Positions 8,194 through 16,246 of a DNA stretch of 53,753 bases are shown here, piece by piece (the stretch's first letter is position 1; the number at the start of each line of letters is the position of its first letter). This DNA comes from Halobacterium sp. KA-4 (GTDB taxonomy: Archaea > Halobacteriota > Halobacteria > Halobacteriales > Halobacteriaceae), in NCBI RefSeq assembly GCF_021028995.1, contig NZ_JAJJZG010000019.1:1-53753 (forward strand), written 5' to 3'. Under the pieces are notes generated by a model that searched no databases, was not told where the DNA came from, and saw only the letters and a program-made list of their open reading frames with translations. The position numbers and the translations under genes are program-made.

Positions 8194-8829
8194 ATGACGA
8201 AAGCAATTGAACCAGTCGACAGCACAGTTCTGGACCGATTGGAGCGGTGTTCGACGGCTGCGATTGCCGACACGAAACACGAGGACGTCACGGTGATGGC
8301 CACTGGAATTGAACCGGTCAGTATTGATGGCGCGGTTGCCGGACCAGTACGAACGGTGACGCTCGACCCGACGGCGCTTTCGGCGCCGGTACAAACGCTC
8401 GATGCCGCGCACGAAGACGAACTCATCGTAGTCGATGCCGGCAGTACTGCGGAAGCGGTGTGGGGCGAGTTGCTCTCGACGTATGCGGAAGAAGTCGGCG
8501 TACGGGGACTAGTGACGAATGGTGCGGTACGGGACGTAGGTGAAGTCCGAGATCTTGGCTTTCCAATTTTTGCAGGCGGGGTAACGCCGCGGGGGCCCAG
8601 CAGCAACGAAGAAGCGGCACAAAACGAGCAAGTGACAGTCGGCGGCGCACTCGTCGCGCCGGGTGATGTGGTCGTCGGTGACGACACTGGCGTGGTCGTA
8701 ATCGAACACGATGTCGTTGAGGAGGTTGCTGCAGCCGCCGAAGCGATCGCCGAGACGGAACGAGAAGTCGAACGGTTGATTGGGGAGAGACGGTCCCTCG
8801 AAGAGGCCTTTGAGGTCGCCGGATTGTGA
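8194..8829 (+). CDS. RraA-like aldolase (4-hydroxy-4-methyl-2-oxoglutarate aldolase family)
   Basis: This 211-residue protein belongs to the RraA/HMG-aldolase family, whose metal-dependent members cleave 4-hydroxy-2-oxo acids to pyruvate; others regulate RNase E or decarboxylate oxaloacetate. The defining segment is GVRGLVTNGAVRDVGEVRDL (about 109-128) followed by FPIFAGGVTPRGPS. It contains the Arg-Asp pair (R121, D122) that positions substrate and metal. VGGALVAPGDVVVGDDTGVV matches the conserved C-terminal strand pattern. Haloarchaea lack RNase E of the bacterial type, so an aldolase or decarboxylase role is more likely. Nearby sugar-acid dehydratases fit pyruvate-forming catabolism. The substrate is unknown. 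Confidence 0.85.
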   Translation: MTKAIEPVDSTVLDRLERCSTAAIADTKHEDVTVMATGIEPVSIDGAVAGPVRTVTLDPTALSAPVQTLDAAHEDELIVVDAGSTAEAVWGELLSTYAEEVGVRGLVTNGAVRDVGEVRDLGFPIFAGGVTPRGPSSNEEAAQNEQVTVGGALVAPGDVVVGDDTGVVVIEHDVVEEVAAAAEAIAETEREVERLIGERRSLEEAFEVAGL

Positions 8830-9006
8830 TTTTATAGGAACAAGGGCACTGGCGGCAATTTTTGAGAGGATGGTCGATTTCGGCTGGTTTGTATGGTTCT
8901 CTTTGGTTTCACGCCGATTCTAGGTTGTCAAATCAAACCAAGTTAATAATCATCGGGTATTTTTACAAACGCAGGAATTATTTTGTTGCATTCTATTGGT
9001 AGTGGT

Positions 9007-9249
9007 ATGAGCACAACTGGCATGGGCGAAGAGACGATTGACGCACTCGAAGATCTTCCACCAAGCGCAAAACTCGTCGCGAAAGTTCTCGAATACAACG
9101 AGTGGCTCACCCAGAGCGAACTCGCCGAAGAAACCCTCCTTCCGGACCGTACCGTTCGGTACGCGCTCACTCGCCTCGAAGAACAGGACATCGTTGAATC
9201 CCGCTTTTCGTTCTCTGACGCCCGCAAACAAGTATACAAGCTCGCCTAG
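9007..9249 (+). CDS. Small winged-helix (MarR-like) transcriptional regulator
   Basis: An 80-residue protein starting at the ATG at 9007 (MSTTGMGEETIDALED). Almost the whole chain is one winged helix: SAKLVAKVLEYNEWLTQSEL, ETLLPDRTVRYALTRLEEQ (recognition helix) and the wing IVESRFSFSDARKQVYKLA. Single-domain MarR-type regulators of this size are frequent in haloarchaea and have no ligand domain. A T-rich element (GTATTTTTAC, about 8958) lies too far upstream for a leaderless start at 9007. The ATG at 8983 would add eight residues and cannot be excluded. It may regulate itself or the neighbouring RraA-like gene; no operator is seen. Confidence 0.75.
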   Translation: MSTTGMGEETIDALEDLPPSAKLVAKVLEYNEWLTQSELAEETLLPDRTVRYALTRLEEQDIVESRFSFSDARKQVYKLA

Positions 9250-9318
9250 ATCGCAACTCCGCAACAACCCCTCGGAGATAATCCGGGATTCGTGAATTGA
9301 CGCACTAGCCTACCGCTT

Positions 9319-10631
<1,313 letters not shown>

Positions 10632-10680
10632 ACCTCATATGTCTGCTTGATGGTTCAAAAATGCTGGGAGTCAGCCCTGT

Positions 10681-10709
10681 GGCGGTGTTCAGATAAGGAT
10701 GAAGAGTGA
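10681..10709. repeat. Solo remnant of an IS6-family end
   Basis: GGCGGTGTTCAGATAAGGAT and the following GAAGAG closely match the outer sequence of the right end of the adjacent IS6 copy read in reverse complement (GGCACTGTTCAGATTAGGAT, then TGAAGGA). It abuts the left end of that copy. This suggests a second, now lost, IS6 element in tandem, or a rearrangement between copies. Confidence 0.6.
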
Positions 10710-11410
10710 GGGGCACTGTTCAGATTGAGTGATTTTGGATGAAGGCGGTGGTTTGGAGCCATGTTTCGACGGTTGCTGGCTGAGCGTGCCGGAAATGATT
10801 ACTAAACTGGTTGGTTCTTCGTTTTAATTTTTTGAAGATACGTTCTGCAGCGTTCCGCTTCCCATGTGTTTCATGTCGGAAGCGGAGGCCGTGGCGATGG
10901 AGTGCAGCTTGCAGCCACGGCGCTCCATCGACCAAGAATGTTGCCTCCTCGACGTGATGTTTCTCGCGGAGTTCACGGAGAAACATCTCAGTAAGAGCTT
11001 GTGTTCGTGTCGTAAACAGTCTGACGTGGAGGTATTGGTTGGTTGCTGGGTCGACAGCGGCATACAGCCAGTAGCGCTGTCCGTTGAGTCCGATTACAGT
11101 TTCGTCGATCGCAACGTGATCCGGGTTCTTTCCGTCAGTCGGCTGTAAGCCGGCTTTCTGAGCGCAATTATGGACGGTTGACCGAGCGCGCTTGACACCG
11201 AACGTATCGAGAATTGAGACGGTATCCGAAAGTGATAATCCAGCCGCATGGAGATGGATACCGAGCTTCATCAGCTCGCGCGGTGTCTCCTCACGCTCCA
11301 CAAACGCTCACTCAATCCAGTCATTACCACCGCTGAGGCGGCTGATTTCTGGCATAGGCACCAAAAAATTCTGCCGCCTCGTCCTTCAATCCTAATCTGA
11401 ACAGTGCCCC
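10710..11410 (-). mobile_element. IS6-family element with perfect 17-bp terminal repeats
   Basis: GGGGCACTGTTCAGATT at 10710-10726 is exactly mirrored at 11394-11410, giving a 701-bp element. The transposase stop codon lies inside the left repeat, as in the copy at 132-814. No target duplication is seen in the flanks (AGAGTGA on one side, GTTCTCC on the other). Its right end stops 49 bp before the IclR gene, so the insertion sits in that gene's upstream region. Confidence 0.85.
10720..11355 (-). pseudogene. IS6-family transposase inactivated by one in-frame stop
   Basis: From the ATG at 11355 the reading is MPEISRLSGGNDWIE, then TGA at 11310-11308, then AFVEREETPRELMKLGIHLH to the normal end. 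At the stop position the related copy at 140-772 has a sense codon (WIDLEFVERE). Downstream all catalytic motifs survive: Asp in HVAIDETVIGLNGQ, Asp in ATFLVDGAPWLQAA, Glu in RNAAERIFKKLKRRT. A GTG at 11301 could restart translation at VEREETP, losing only about 18 residues before the helix-turn-helix, so partial activity cannot be excluded. Intact terminal repeats suggest recent inactivation. Confidence 0.8.
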
Positions 11411-11459
11411 GTTCTCCCATCCAGAACATTTTACCCGAAATACGTAGTTAGTACCTAGT

Positions 11460-12215
11460 ATGGACGTCAAACATCCGGTGCGGACGACCGAGAAGACCCT
11501 CGCCCTGATCGAAGAATTGAGGAACCGGGGACCCTGCGGCGTGACGGAGCTCACTCAGGGCCTAGATATGGGGAAGAGCGCGGTCCACAACCATCTCACA
11601 ACTCTCCAGAAACACGGCTATGTCCTCAAAACCGGAGACGAGTACCAACTCGGCCTGAAGTTCCTCGAAGTCGGGGGTTCCATGCGGAAGTCCATGGAGT
11701 TCTATCAGATTGCCGAGCCCGAGGTAAAGTCGCTCGCGAACGAGACCGGCGAACTCGCGAACCTGCTCGTCGAGGAGCAAGGAATGGGCGTCTATCTGAT
11801 GCGGTCGAAGGGCGAGGAAGCCGTCGATCTCGACACCTATGCCGGGCGCCGGACGAACCTCCACACGACCGCGCTGGGGAAGGCGATTCTCGCTCACCTC
11901 CCCGACGAGCGAGTCGAGGAAATTATCGAGCACCGCGGACTGGAACGGAAAACGCCGCGCAGTATTGGGTCGCGCGAGGAACTGTTTGAGGGACTGGACG
12001 TGGTTCGTGACCGTGGGTACGCCATCGACGATGGCGAACGTCTCGAAGGACTGCGCTGTATCGCGGCCCCGGTCAAGGACTCCACGGACAAGGTGCTTGG
12101 TGCCATCAGCGTCTCTGCGCCTGCAAGCCGCGTCAGTGACGAGGACCTGCACGGGGAATTCCCCGAACGCGTACTCAGCGCAGCGAACGTCATCGAATTA
12201 AATATCAACTACTAA
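11460..12215 (+). CDS. IclR-family transcriptional regulator, likely of the adjacent sugar-acid genes
   Basis: A 251-residue regulator with an N-terminal winged helix (about 1-75: [40 protein letters not shown]). A C-terminal IclR effector-binding domain (about 85-250) includes [20 protein letters not shown] and [20 protein letters not shown]. The ATG at 11460 is preceded by a T-rich box (CATTTTAC) about 30 bp upstream. In Haloferax volcanii the IclR-type regulator XacR controls xylose and arabinose catabolism beside xacD (established knowledge). Here the gene lies 0.6 kb from an XacD-like dehydratase in the same orientation, so a XacR-like role is likely but unproven. An IS6 element ends only 49 bp upstream. 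Confidence 0.88.
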   Translation: MDVKHPVRTTEKTLALIEELRNRGPCGVTELTQGLDMGKSAVHNHLTTLQKHGYVLKTGDEYQLGLKFLEVGGSMRKSMEFYQIAEPEVKSLANETGELANLLVEEQGMGVYLMRSKGEEAVDLDTYAGRRTNLHTTALGKAILAHLPDERVEEIIEHRGLERKTPRSIGSREELFEGLDVVRDRGYAIDDGERLEGLRCIAAPVKDSTDKVLGAISVSAPASRVSDEDLHGEFPERVLSAANVIELNINY

Positions 12216-12231
12216 ATAATTATTATAGGTA

Positions 12232-12630
12232 TTAGAATATTTTCTCTCTCTTTTCTGCGTCGTTACCTGGGCGTTTCGGGAGCGTGGTCGCCCTGTTGTT
12301 CGAGGATATCGAGAGTTCGTTTGCGAACTCGACGGTCCGCCGCGGGAGCCCGTATCGCTCCGTGCCCAAGTCGTAGTCACGCAGCTCCGCCACCGTCTCC
12401 GGTGTGTGCGGAAGCGTCGTCGCCGTCTCGCGAACGTCGATTTCCAGCACGCCCTCGTCTGTATCTAGCCACGGCTGCTTGCGCTGTTTCTGGTCGTACT
12501 CGATTGGATGCGTGTCGCCACCCATCGCAGCGACGACGTCATCGACACTCCCGATTTCGACGTGGTCGACAGCGTCCTCGGCGACGAGGAAGAGCGTGTC
12601 GTCCTCGACGACCGGCTCGTAACGTGTCAT
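12232..12630 (-). CDS. Haloarchaeal protein of unknown function
   Basis: This 132-residue acidic protein is converging with the IclR gene (16 bp apart at the stops) and divergent from the dehydratase gene. The first 110 residues look folded and conserved: DDTLFLVAEDAVDHVEIGSV, a central Gly-Gly-Asp, and KQPWLDTDEGVLEIDVRETA followed by TTLPHTPETVAELRDYDLG. No catalytic motif, signal peptide or membrane segment is visible. The last 25 residues are basic and irregular, perhaps extended by loss of an earlier stop. I do not recognise a family with a function. Confidence 0.65.
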   Translation of the reverse strand: MTRYEPVVEDDTLFLVAEDAVDHVEIGSVDDVVAAMGGDTHPIEYDQKQRKQPWLDTDEGVLEIDVRETATTLPHTPETVAELRDYDLGTERYGLPRRTVEFANELSISSNNRATTLPKRPGNDAEKREKIF

Positions 12631-12748
12631 ATCCCGACGTTAGCCTGCTCGCTCCTGTTGGCGCTGAAAAATACGCATCGGTCGTCACCGCGACCCGCTA
12701 GTACAGCCGCGTTAGCCACGACGAGCGGGCCGCTGGCAACGACGACCG

Positions 12749-12760
12749 ATTACCGGTAAT
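12749..12760. promoter_or_regulatory. Palindromic operator candidate upstream of the xylonate-type dehydratase
   Basis: ATTACCGGTAAT is a perfect 12-bp palindrome 38 bp upstream of the TATA-like box of the dehydratase gene and about 120 bp from the start of the divergent unknown gene. It is well placed for an activator or repressor such as the nearby IclR protein. No second copy was seen upstream of the deoxypentonate dehydratase at 14296. Confidence 0.4.
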
Positions 12761-12797
12761 TGCGGGATTTGGGGCGAGATTCAGTAACACATCCAAA

Positions 12798-12806
12798 GTT
12801 TTACTA
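12798..12806 (+). promoter_or_regulatory. TATA-like box of the xylonate-type dehydratase
   Basis: GTTTTACTA lies 26 bp before the ATG at 12833, with an A-rich ACACATCCAAA just upstream in BRE position. The spacing suggests a leaderless transcript starting at or near the ATG. Confidence 0.45.
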
Positions 12807-12832
12807 CCGGGTTGCGAAATATAAGGATGGAA

Positions 12833-14071
12833 ATGGTCGATCACGCGAAGCTCCGCGACCCGAACGCGGAGTACACCATGCGGGACCTCTCCGCAGAGAC
12901 GATGGGCATCTCCAACGAGCGGGGCGGTGTCCGCGACGCGGAGATTACGGACGTACAGACGACAATGGTTGACGGCAACTACCCGTGGATTCTGGTTCGC
13001 GTCTACACCGACGCGGGCGTCGTCGGCACCGGTGAATCCTACTGGGGTGGAGGCGACACCGCCATCATCGAGCGGATGAAGCCGTTCCTCGTCGGGGAGA
13101 ACCCCCTCGACATCGACCGGCTCTACGAACACCTCATCCAGAAGATGAGTGGCGAGGGCTCCATCTCGGGGAAAGTCGTCTCCGCCATCTCCGGCATCGA
13201 AATCGCGCTCCACGACGCAGCTGGCAAGCTCCTCGACGTTCCGGCCTACCAGCTCGTCGGTGGGAAGTACCGCGACGAGGTCCGCGTCTACTGTGACCTC
13301 CACACCGAGAACGAGGCCGACCCGCAGGCGTGCGCCGCCGAAGCCGAACGCGTCGTCGAGAACCTCGGCTACGACGCCATCAAATTCGACCTCGACGTCC
13401 CCTCCGGCCACGAGAAGGACCGCGCGAATCGCCACCTTCGCAACCCCGAAATCGACCATAAGGTCGAAATCGTCAAAGCGACCACCGAGGCCGTCGGCGA
13501 CAAGGCGGACGTCGCCTTCGACTGCCACTGGGCGTTCACCGGTGGCTCGGCGAAGCGCCTCGCCAGCGAACTCGAGGAGTACGACGTCTGGTGGCTCGAA
13601 GACCCCGTCCCGCCGGAGAACCACGAGGTCCAAGAGCAGGTGACGAAGTCCACAACGACGCCCATCGCGGTCGGCGAGAACGTCTACCGGAAGCACGGCC
13701 AGCGGACGCTGCTGGAGCCCCAGGCCGTGGACATCGTCGCGCCGGACCTGCCGCGCGTCGGCGGGATGCGCGAGACCCGCAAGATTGCAGACCTCGCGGA
13801 CATGTACTACATCCCCGTGGCGATGCACAACGTTTCCTCGCCCATCGGGACGATGGCGTCCGCGCACGTCGGCGCTGCCATCCCGAATTCGCTGGCGCTG
13901 GAGTACCACTCCTACGAGCTCGGCTGGTGGGAGGATCTGGTCGAACAGGACGAACTCATCGAAGAGGGCCGCATGGAAATTCCCGAGGAGCCGGGTCTCG
14001 GCCTGACGCTCAACTTCGACGCCATCGAGGACCACATGGTCGAAGGCGAAACGCTGTTCGACGAGGCCTAG
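12833..14071 (+). CDS. xacD: D-xylonate dehydratase-type enolase-superfamily enzyme (XacD-like)
   Basis: Predicted to dehydrate D-xylonate (or a related pentonate/hexonate) to the 2-keto-3-deoxy acid. At 412 residues from the ATG at 12833 it has the length and opening (MVDHAKLRDPNAEYTMRDLS) I recall for the Haloferax enzyme. The N-terminal capping domain covers about 35-150. The barrel has Lys184 (DAIKFDLD), metal ligands Asp230 (DVAFDCHW), Glu256 (WWLEDPVPPE) and Glu282 (AVGENVYR), and His332 (AMHNVSSPIG). ATGs at 12812 and 12827 are less likely given the TATA-like box at 12798. The next gene encodes the following pathway enzyme. Substrate specificity between xylonate, arabinonate and galactonate cannot be read from sequence. 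Confidence 0.85.
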   Translation: MVDHAKLRDPNAEYTMRDLSAETMGISNERGGVRDAEITDVQTTMVDGNYPWILVRVYTDAGVVGTGESYWGGGDTAIIERMKPFLVGENPLDIDRLYEHLIQKMSGEGSISGKVVSAISGIEIALHDAAGKLLDVPAYQLVGGKYRDEVRVYCDLHTENEADPQACAAEAERVVENLGYDAIKFDLDVPSGHEKDRANRHLRNPEIDHKVEIVKATTEAVGDKADVAFDCHWAFTGGSAKRLASELEEYDVWWLEDPVPPENHEVQEQVTKSTTTPIAVGENVYRKHGQRTLLEPQAVDIVAPDLPRVGGMRETRKIADLADMYYIPVAMHNVSSPIGTMASAHVGAAIPNSLALEYHSYELGWWEDLVEQDELIEEGRMEIPEEPGLGLTLNFDAIEDHMVEGETLFDEA

Positions 14072-14264
14072 ATTCGTCGAGCACGGGACACCGGATCCCG
14101 AGCGGCCGACACGTAACCCTCTGACTCACGCGACCGGCCCATGACTCGGATCGGTAACGCGTTGAAGCCCGTTCGGTGGACTTCGCAATACGCCACTTCA
14201 TCGTGCGATCGCGTCTGTCCGACAACCGAGTATTATCAGTGAGTTCACGGGCAGGGCGGCGTTA

Positions 14265-14274
14265 CTCTTTTAAC
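14265..14274 (+). promoter_or_regulatory. TATA-like box of the 2-keto-3-deoxypentonate dehydratase
   Basis: CTCTTTTAAC ends 21 bp before the ATG at 14296, consistent with a separate, probably leaderless, promoter rather than read-through from the dehydratase 224 bp upstream. Confidence 0.4.
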
Positions 14275-14295
14275 TACATCGGTGTATCAACGAGT

Positions 14296-15180
14296 ATGCG
14301 GTACTACCGACTCCCTAGTAGAGAGCAGAGAACGGACTCGGACTCGCTCGTCGTCGTCGACGGGGAAGACGACGCATACAACCTGACGACGGCGTCCGAC
14401 GACCTCGGTTCGTTCACCGAACTCGCACGCGCGGCAAACGCCAGCGACCGAACCATCGACGCCATCGCGCGCGATCGCATTCCCGACGCCGACCAGTTCG
14501 AACTGGACCGCACCGATCGGGACGCGCTACTCCCGGTCGTCCCCGACGAGGTCTGGGCGGCGGGCGTCACGTACAGCATCAGCGAGGAAGCGCGGAAGGC
14601 CGAGAGCGGGAAACCAGAGGTATACATCGACGTCTATGACAGCGACCGACCGGAGCTGTTCCTGAAGGCGACACCCTCCCGGACCGTCGGCCCGAACGAA
14701 GCCATTGGGGTGCGCGGTGACTCTGACTGGAACGTCCCCGAGCCCGAACTCGGCGTCGTCCTGCACCGCGAGGAAGTCGTCGGCTACACCATCGGCAACG
14801 ATGTGTCCAGCCGGGACATCGAAGGTGAGAATCCGCTGTATCTCCCGCAAGCGAAGGTGTACGACCGTTGCTGCTCGCTGGGCCCCTGCGTCGCAACCGG
14901 CGACGTCATCGAGGACCCACACGACCTGGGGATGTCGCTGACCATCGAGCGCGACGGCGAGGTCGTCTTCGAGGACGAGACCACGACTGCGGAGATGGCG
15001 ACGACCTGCGAGACGCTCGTGAAGTACCTTCGCCGCCATAATAATCTCCCGGAGACGCTGGTGTTGCTCACCGGCACTGCGCTCGTGCCGCCGGACACGT
15101 TCACTCTTAGGGAGGGCGACAAGGTCACTATCGACATCGACCATATCGGCGAACTCGTCAACGACACCATTGTCGTCTAA
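14296..15180 (+). CDS. xacE: 2-keto-3-deoxy-D-xylonate/arabinonate dehydratase (FAH family)
   Basis: Predicted to convert 2-keto-3-deoxypentonate to 2-ketoglutarate semialdehyde. The 294-residue protein starts MRYYRL at 14296; an upstream extension to 14176 reads through promoter sequence and is rejected. The C-terminal fumarylacetoacetate-hydrolase fold has the metal-binding pattern E149-x-E151 (PEPELGVV) and D169 (GNDVSSRDIE), plus FLKATPSRTV (123-132) and LPQAKVYDRCCSLGPCVA. These match my recollection of the Haloferax KDX dehydratase family. It follows the XacD-like gene by 224 bp on the same strand. The final enzyme, 2-ketoglutarate semialdehyde dehydrogenase, and the sugar dehydrogenase are not in the window. 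The symbol is by analogy and less certain than the reaction. Confidence 0.83.
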   Translation: MRYYRLPSREQRTDSDSLVVVDGEDDAYNLTTASDDLGSFTELARAANASDRTIDAIARDRIPDADQFELDRTDRDALLPVVPDEVWAAGVTYSISEEARKAESGKPEVYIDVYDSDRPELFLKATPSRTVGPNEAIGVRGDSDWNVPEPELGVVLHREEVVGYTIGNDVSSRDIEGENPLYLPQAKVYDRCCSLGPCVATGDVIEDPHDLGMSLTIERDGEVVFEDETTTAEMATTCETLVKYLRRHNNLPETLVLLTGTALVPPDTFTLREGDKVTIDIDHIGELVNDTIVV

Positions 15181-15585
15181 CTCACTGTGAGAAGGTTCCC
15201 GAACTAGATCAGAATGTTCTCGAATAGAGAACGTTATATCCAGCAGAGATAACAAAAGCTGCTCGCAGAAAACGACTGTAGTGGTCTGCTAAGTCGTAAT
15301 GTTGCTTAATGAAGCCCGAAATCCGTGAAATCGAACGCCCGAAAGGATTCTACTATAGAGAATGATGCTTGAGGGTTGTGGCCAAGATTACCGAATACAA
15401 CCAGTTATTTGATAATATAATGTAAATTCGACCTTAGAAAGGTACTATCTGCCGAGATCGCACTAGCCGGAATTATTAATCATTGGGGCTGAGTATGGTA
15501 CCATAGACAACGAGACTAACGCCTCCAACTGGACGGTGGCGATTACACCAATACATTTGTAATGATCGGGCAAGTAGTTCGTTGC
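15181..15585. other. Gene-free interval before rdfA
   Basis: About 400 bp, AT-rich, no convincing gene. GTTCTC (15216-15221) and GAGAAC (15227-15232) form an inverted repeat with a 5-base spacer, 35 bp after the dehydratase stop; it may be a terminator or operator. AT-rich tracts near 15410 could be promoter elements for the rdfA pair. Confidence 0.5.
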
Positions 15586-16194
15586 ATGAGTGACTCTCCA
15601 TCGCGGCCCAACAGCAAGGTCGCACGCGTCATCGAGAAGTACGACCTTGGCGGCATGGGCGAACAACTCGAAGTAGCCTGGACGGGCGAACACGGCGAGC
15701 GAACGAGCCTACGCGACCTCGCCGACGAGTTCAACCGCGCAGTACTGGACGCAGCCATCCGGCGCTCAGACGGCAGTATCTCCGAGACAGACCTCCAGAG
15801 TGCTTACCAGACACTCACGGGAAACGACGTTTCCAGCGGCGACCGGATGCGGAAGCAGCGCGAACTCGAAGCGATGGGCGTCGACGCCGACGCCGTCCAG
15901 TCCGACTTCGTCACGCACCAGGCAATCCACACGTACCTCACGGAGTACCGCGAGGCCGAACTTCCCGACCAGTCTGGTGACCCCAACCAGAAAGCAGAGA
16001 TGCTCGAACGCCTCCAGGGCCGCACCTCAGCCGTCACTGACTCGACCATCGAAGGGTTAGTGTCCAGCGGCGAACTCAGCGAGCGTGACTACGACGTTAT
16101 CGTCGACGTGCGCGTGTTTTGTGGGGATTGTGGAACCGACTATGCCGCCGGCGAACTGCTCCGGCAGGGCGGCTGCGACTGTGGCGAGGCGTGA
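15586..16194 (+). CDS. rdfA: RdfA-family (rod-determining factor A) protein
   Basis: The 202-residue protein opens MSDSPSRPNSKVARVIEKYD followed by LGGMGEQLEVAWTGEHGERT, the characteristic RdfA N-terminus. RdfA was identified in Haloferax volcanii as needed for rod cell formation (established knowledge). Its mechanism is not settled; homologues are numerous in haloarchaea and often sit beside an SMC-related gene, as here. The middle (SLRDLADEFNRAVLDAAI and NDVSSGDRMRKQRELEAMGV) resembles a helical DNA-binding or adaptor fold. The C-terminus carries C179-GD-C182 and C197-D-C199, a probable zinc knuckle. The ATG at 15586 is preferred over 15562 because family members begin here. The SMC-like gene starts 52 bp after the stop. 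Confidence 0.85.
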   Translation: MSDSPSRPNSKVARVIEKYDLGGMGEQLEVAWTGEHGERTSLRDLADEFNRAVLDAAIRRSDGSISETDLQSAYQTLTGNDVSSGDRMRKQRELEAMGVDADAVQSDFVTHQAIHTYLTEYREAELPDQSGDPNQKAEMLERLQGRTSAVTDSTIEGLVSSGELSERDYDVIVDVRVFCGDCGTDYAAGELLRQGGCDCGEA

Positions 16195-16246
16195 GGAACC
16201 TGAGGGTGACAACACTTAAGCCGTAGCCCCTTATCATACGTAACTA

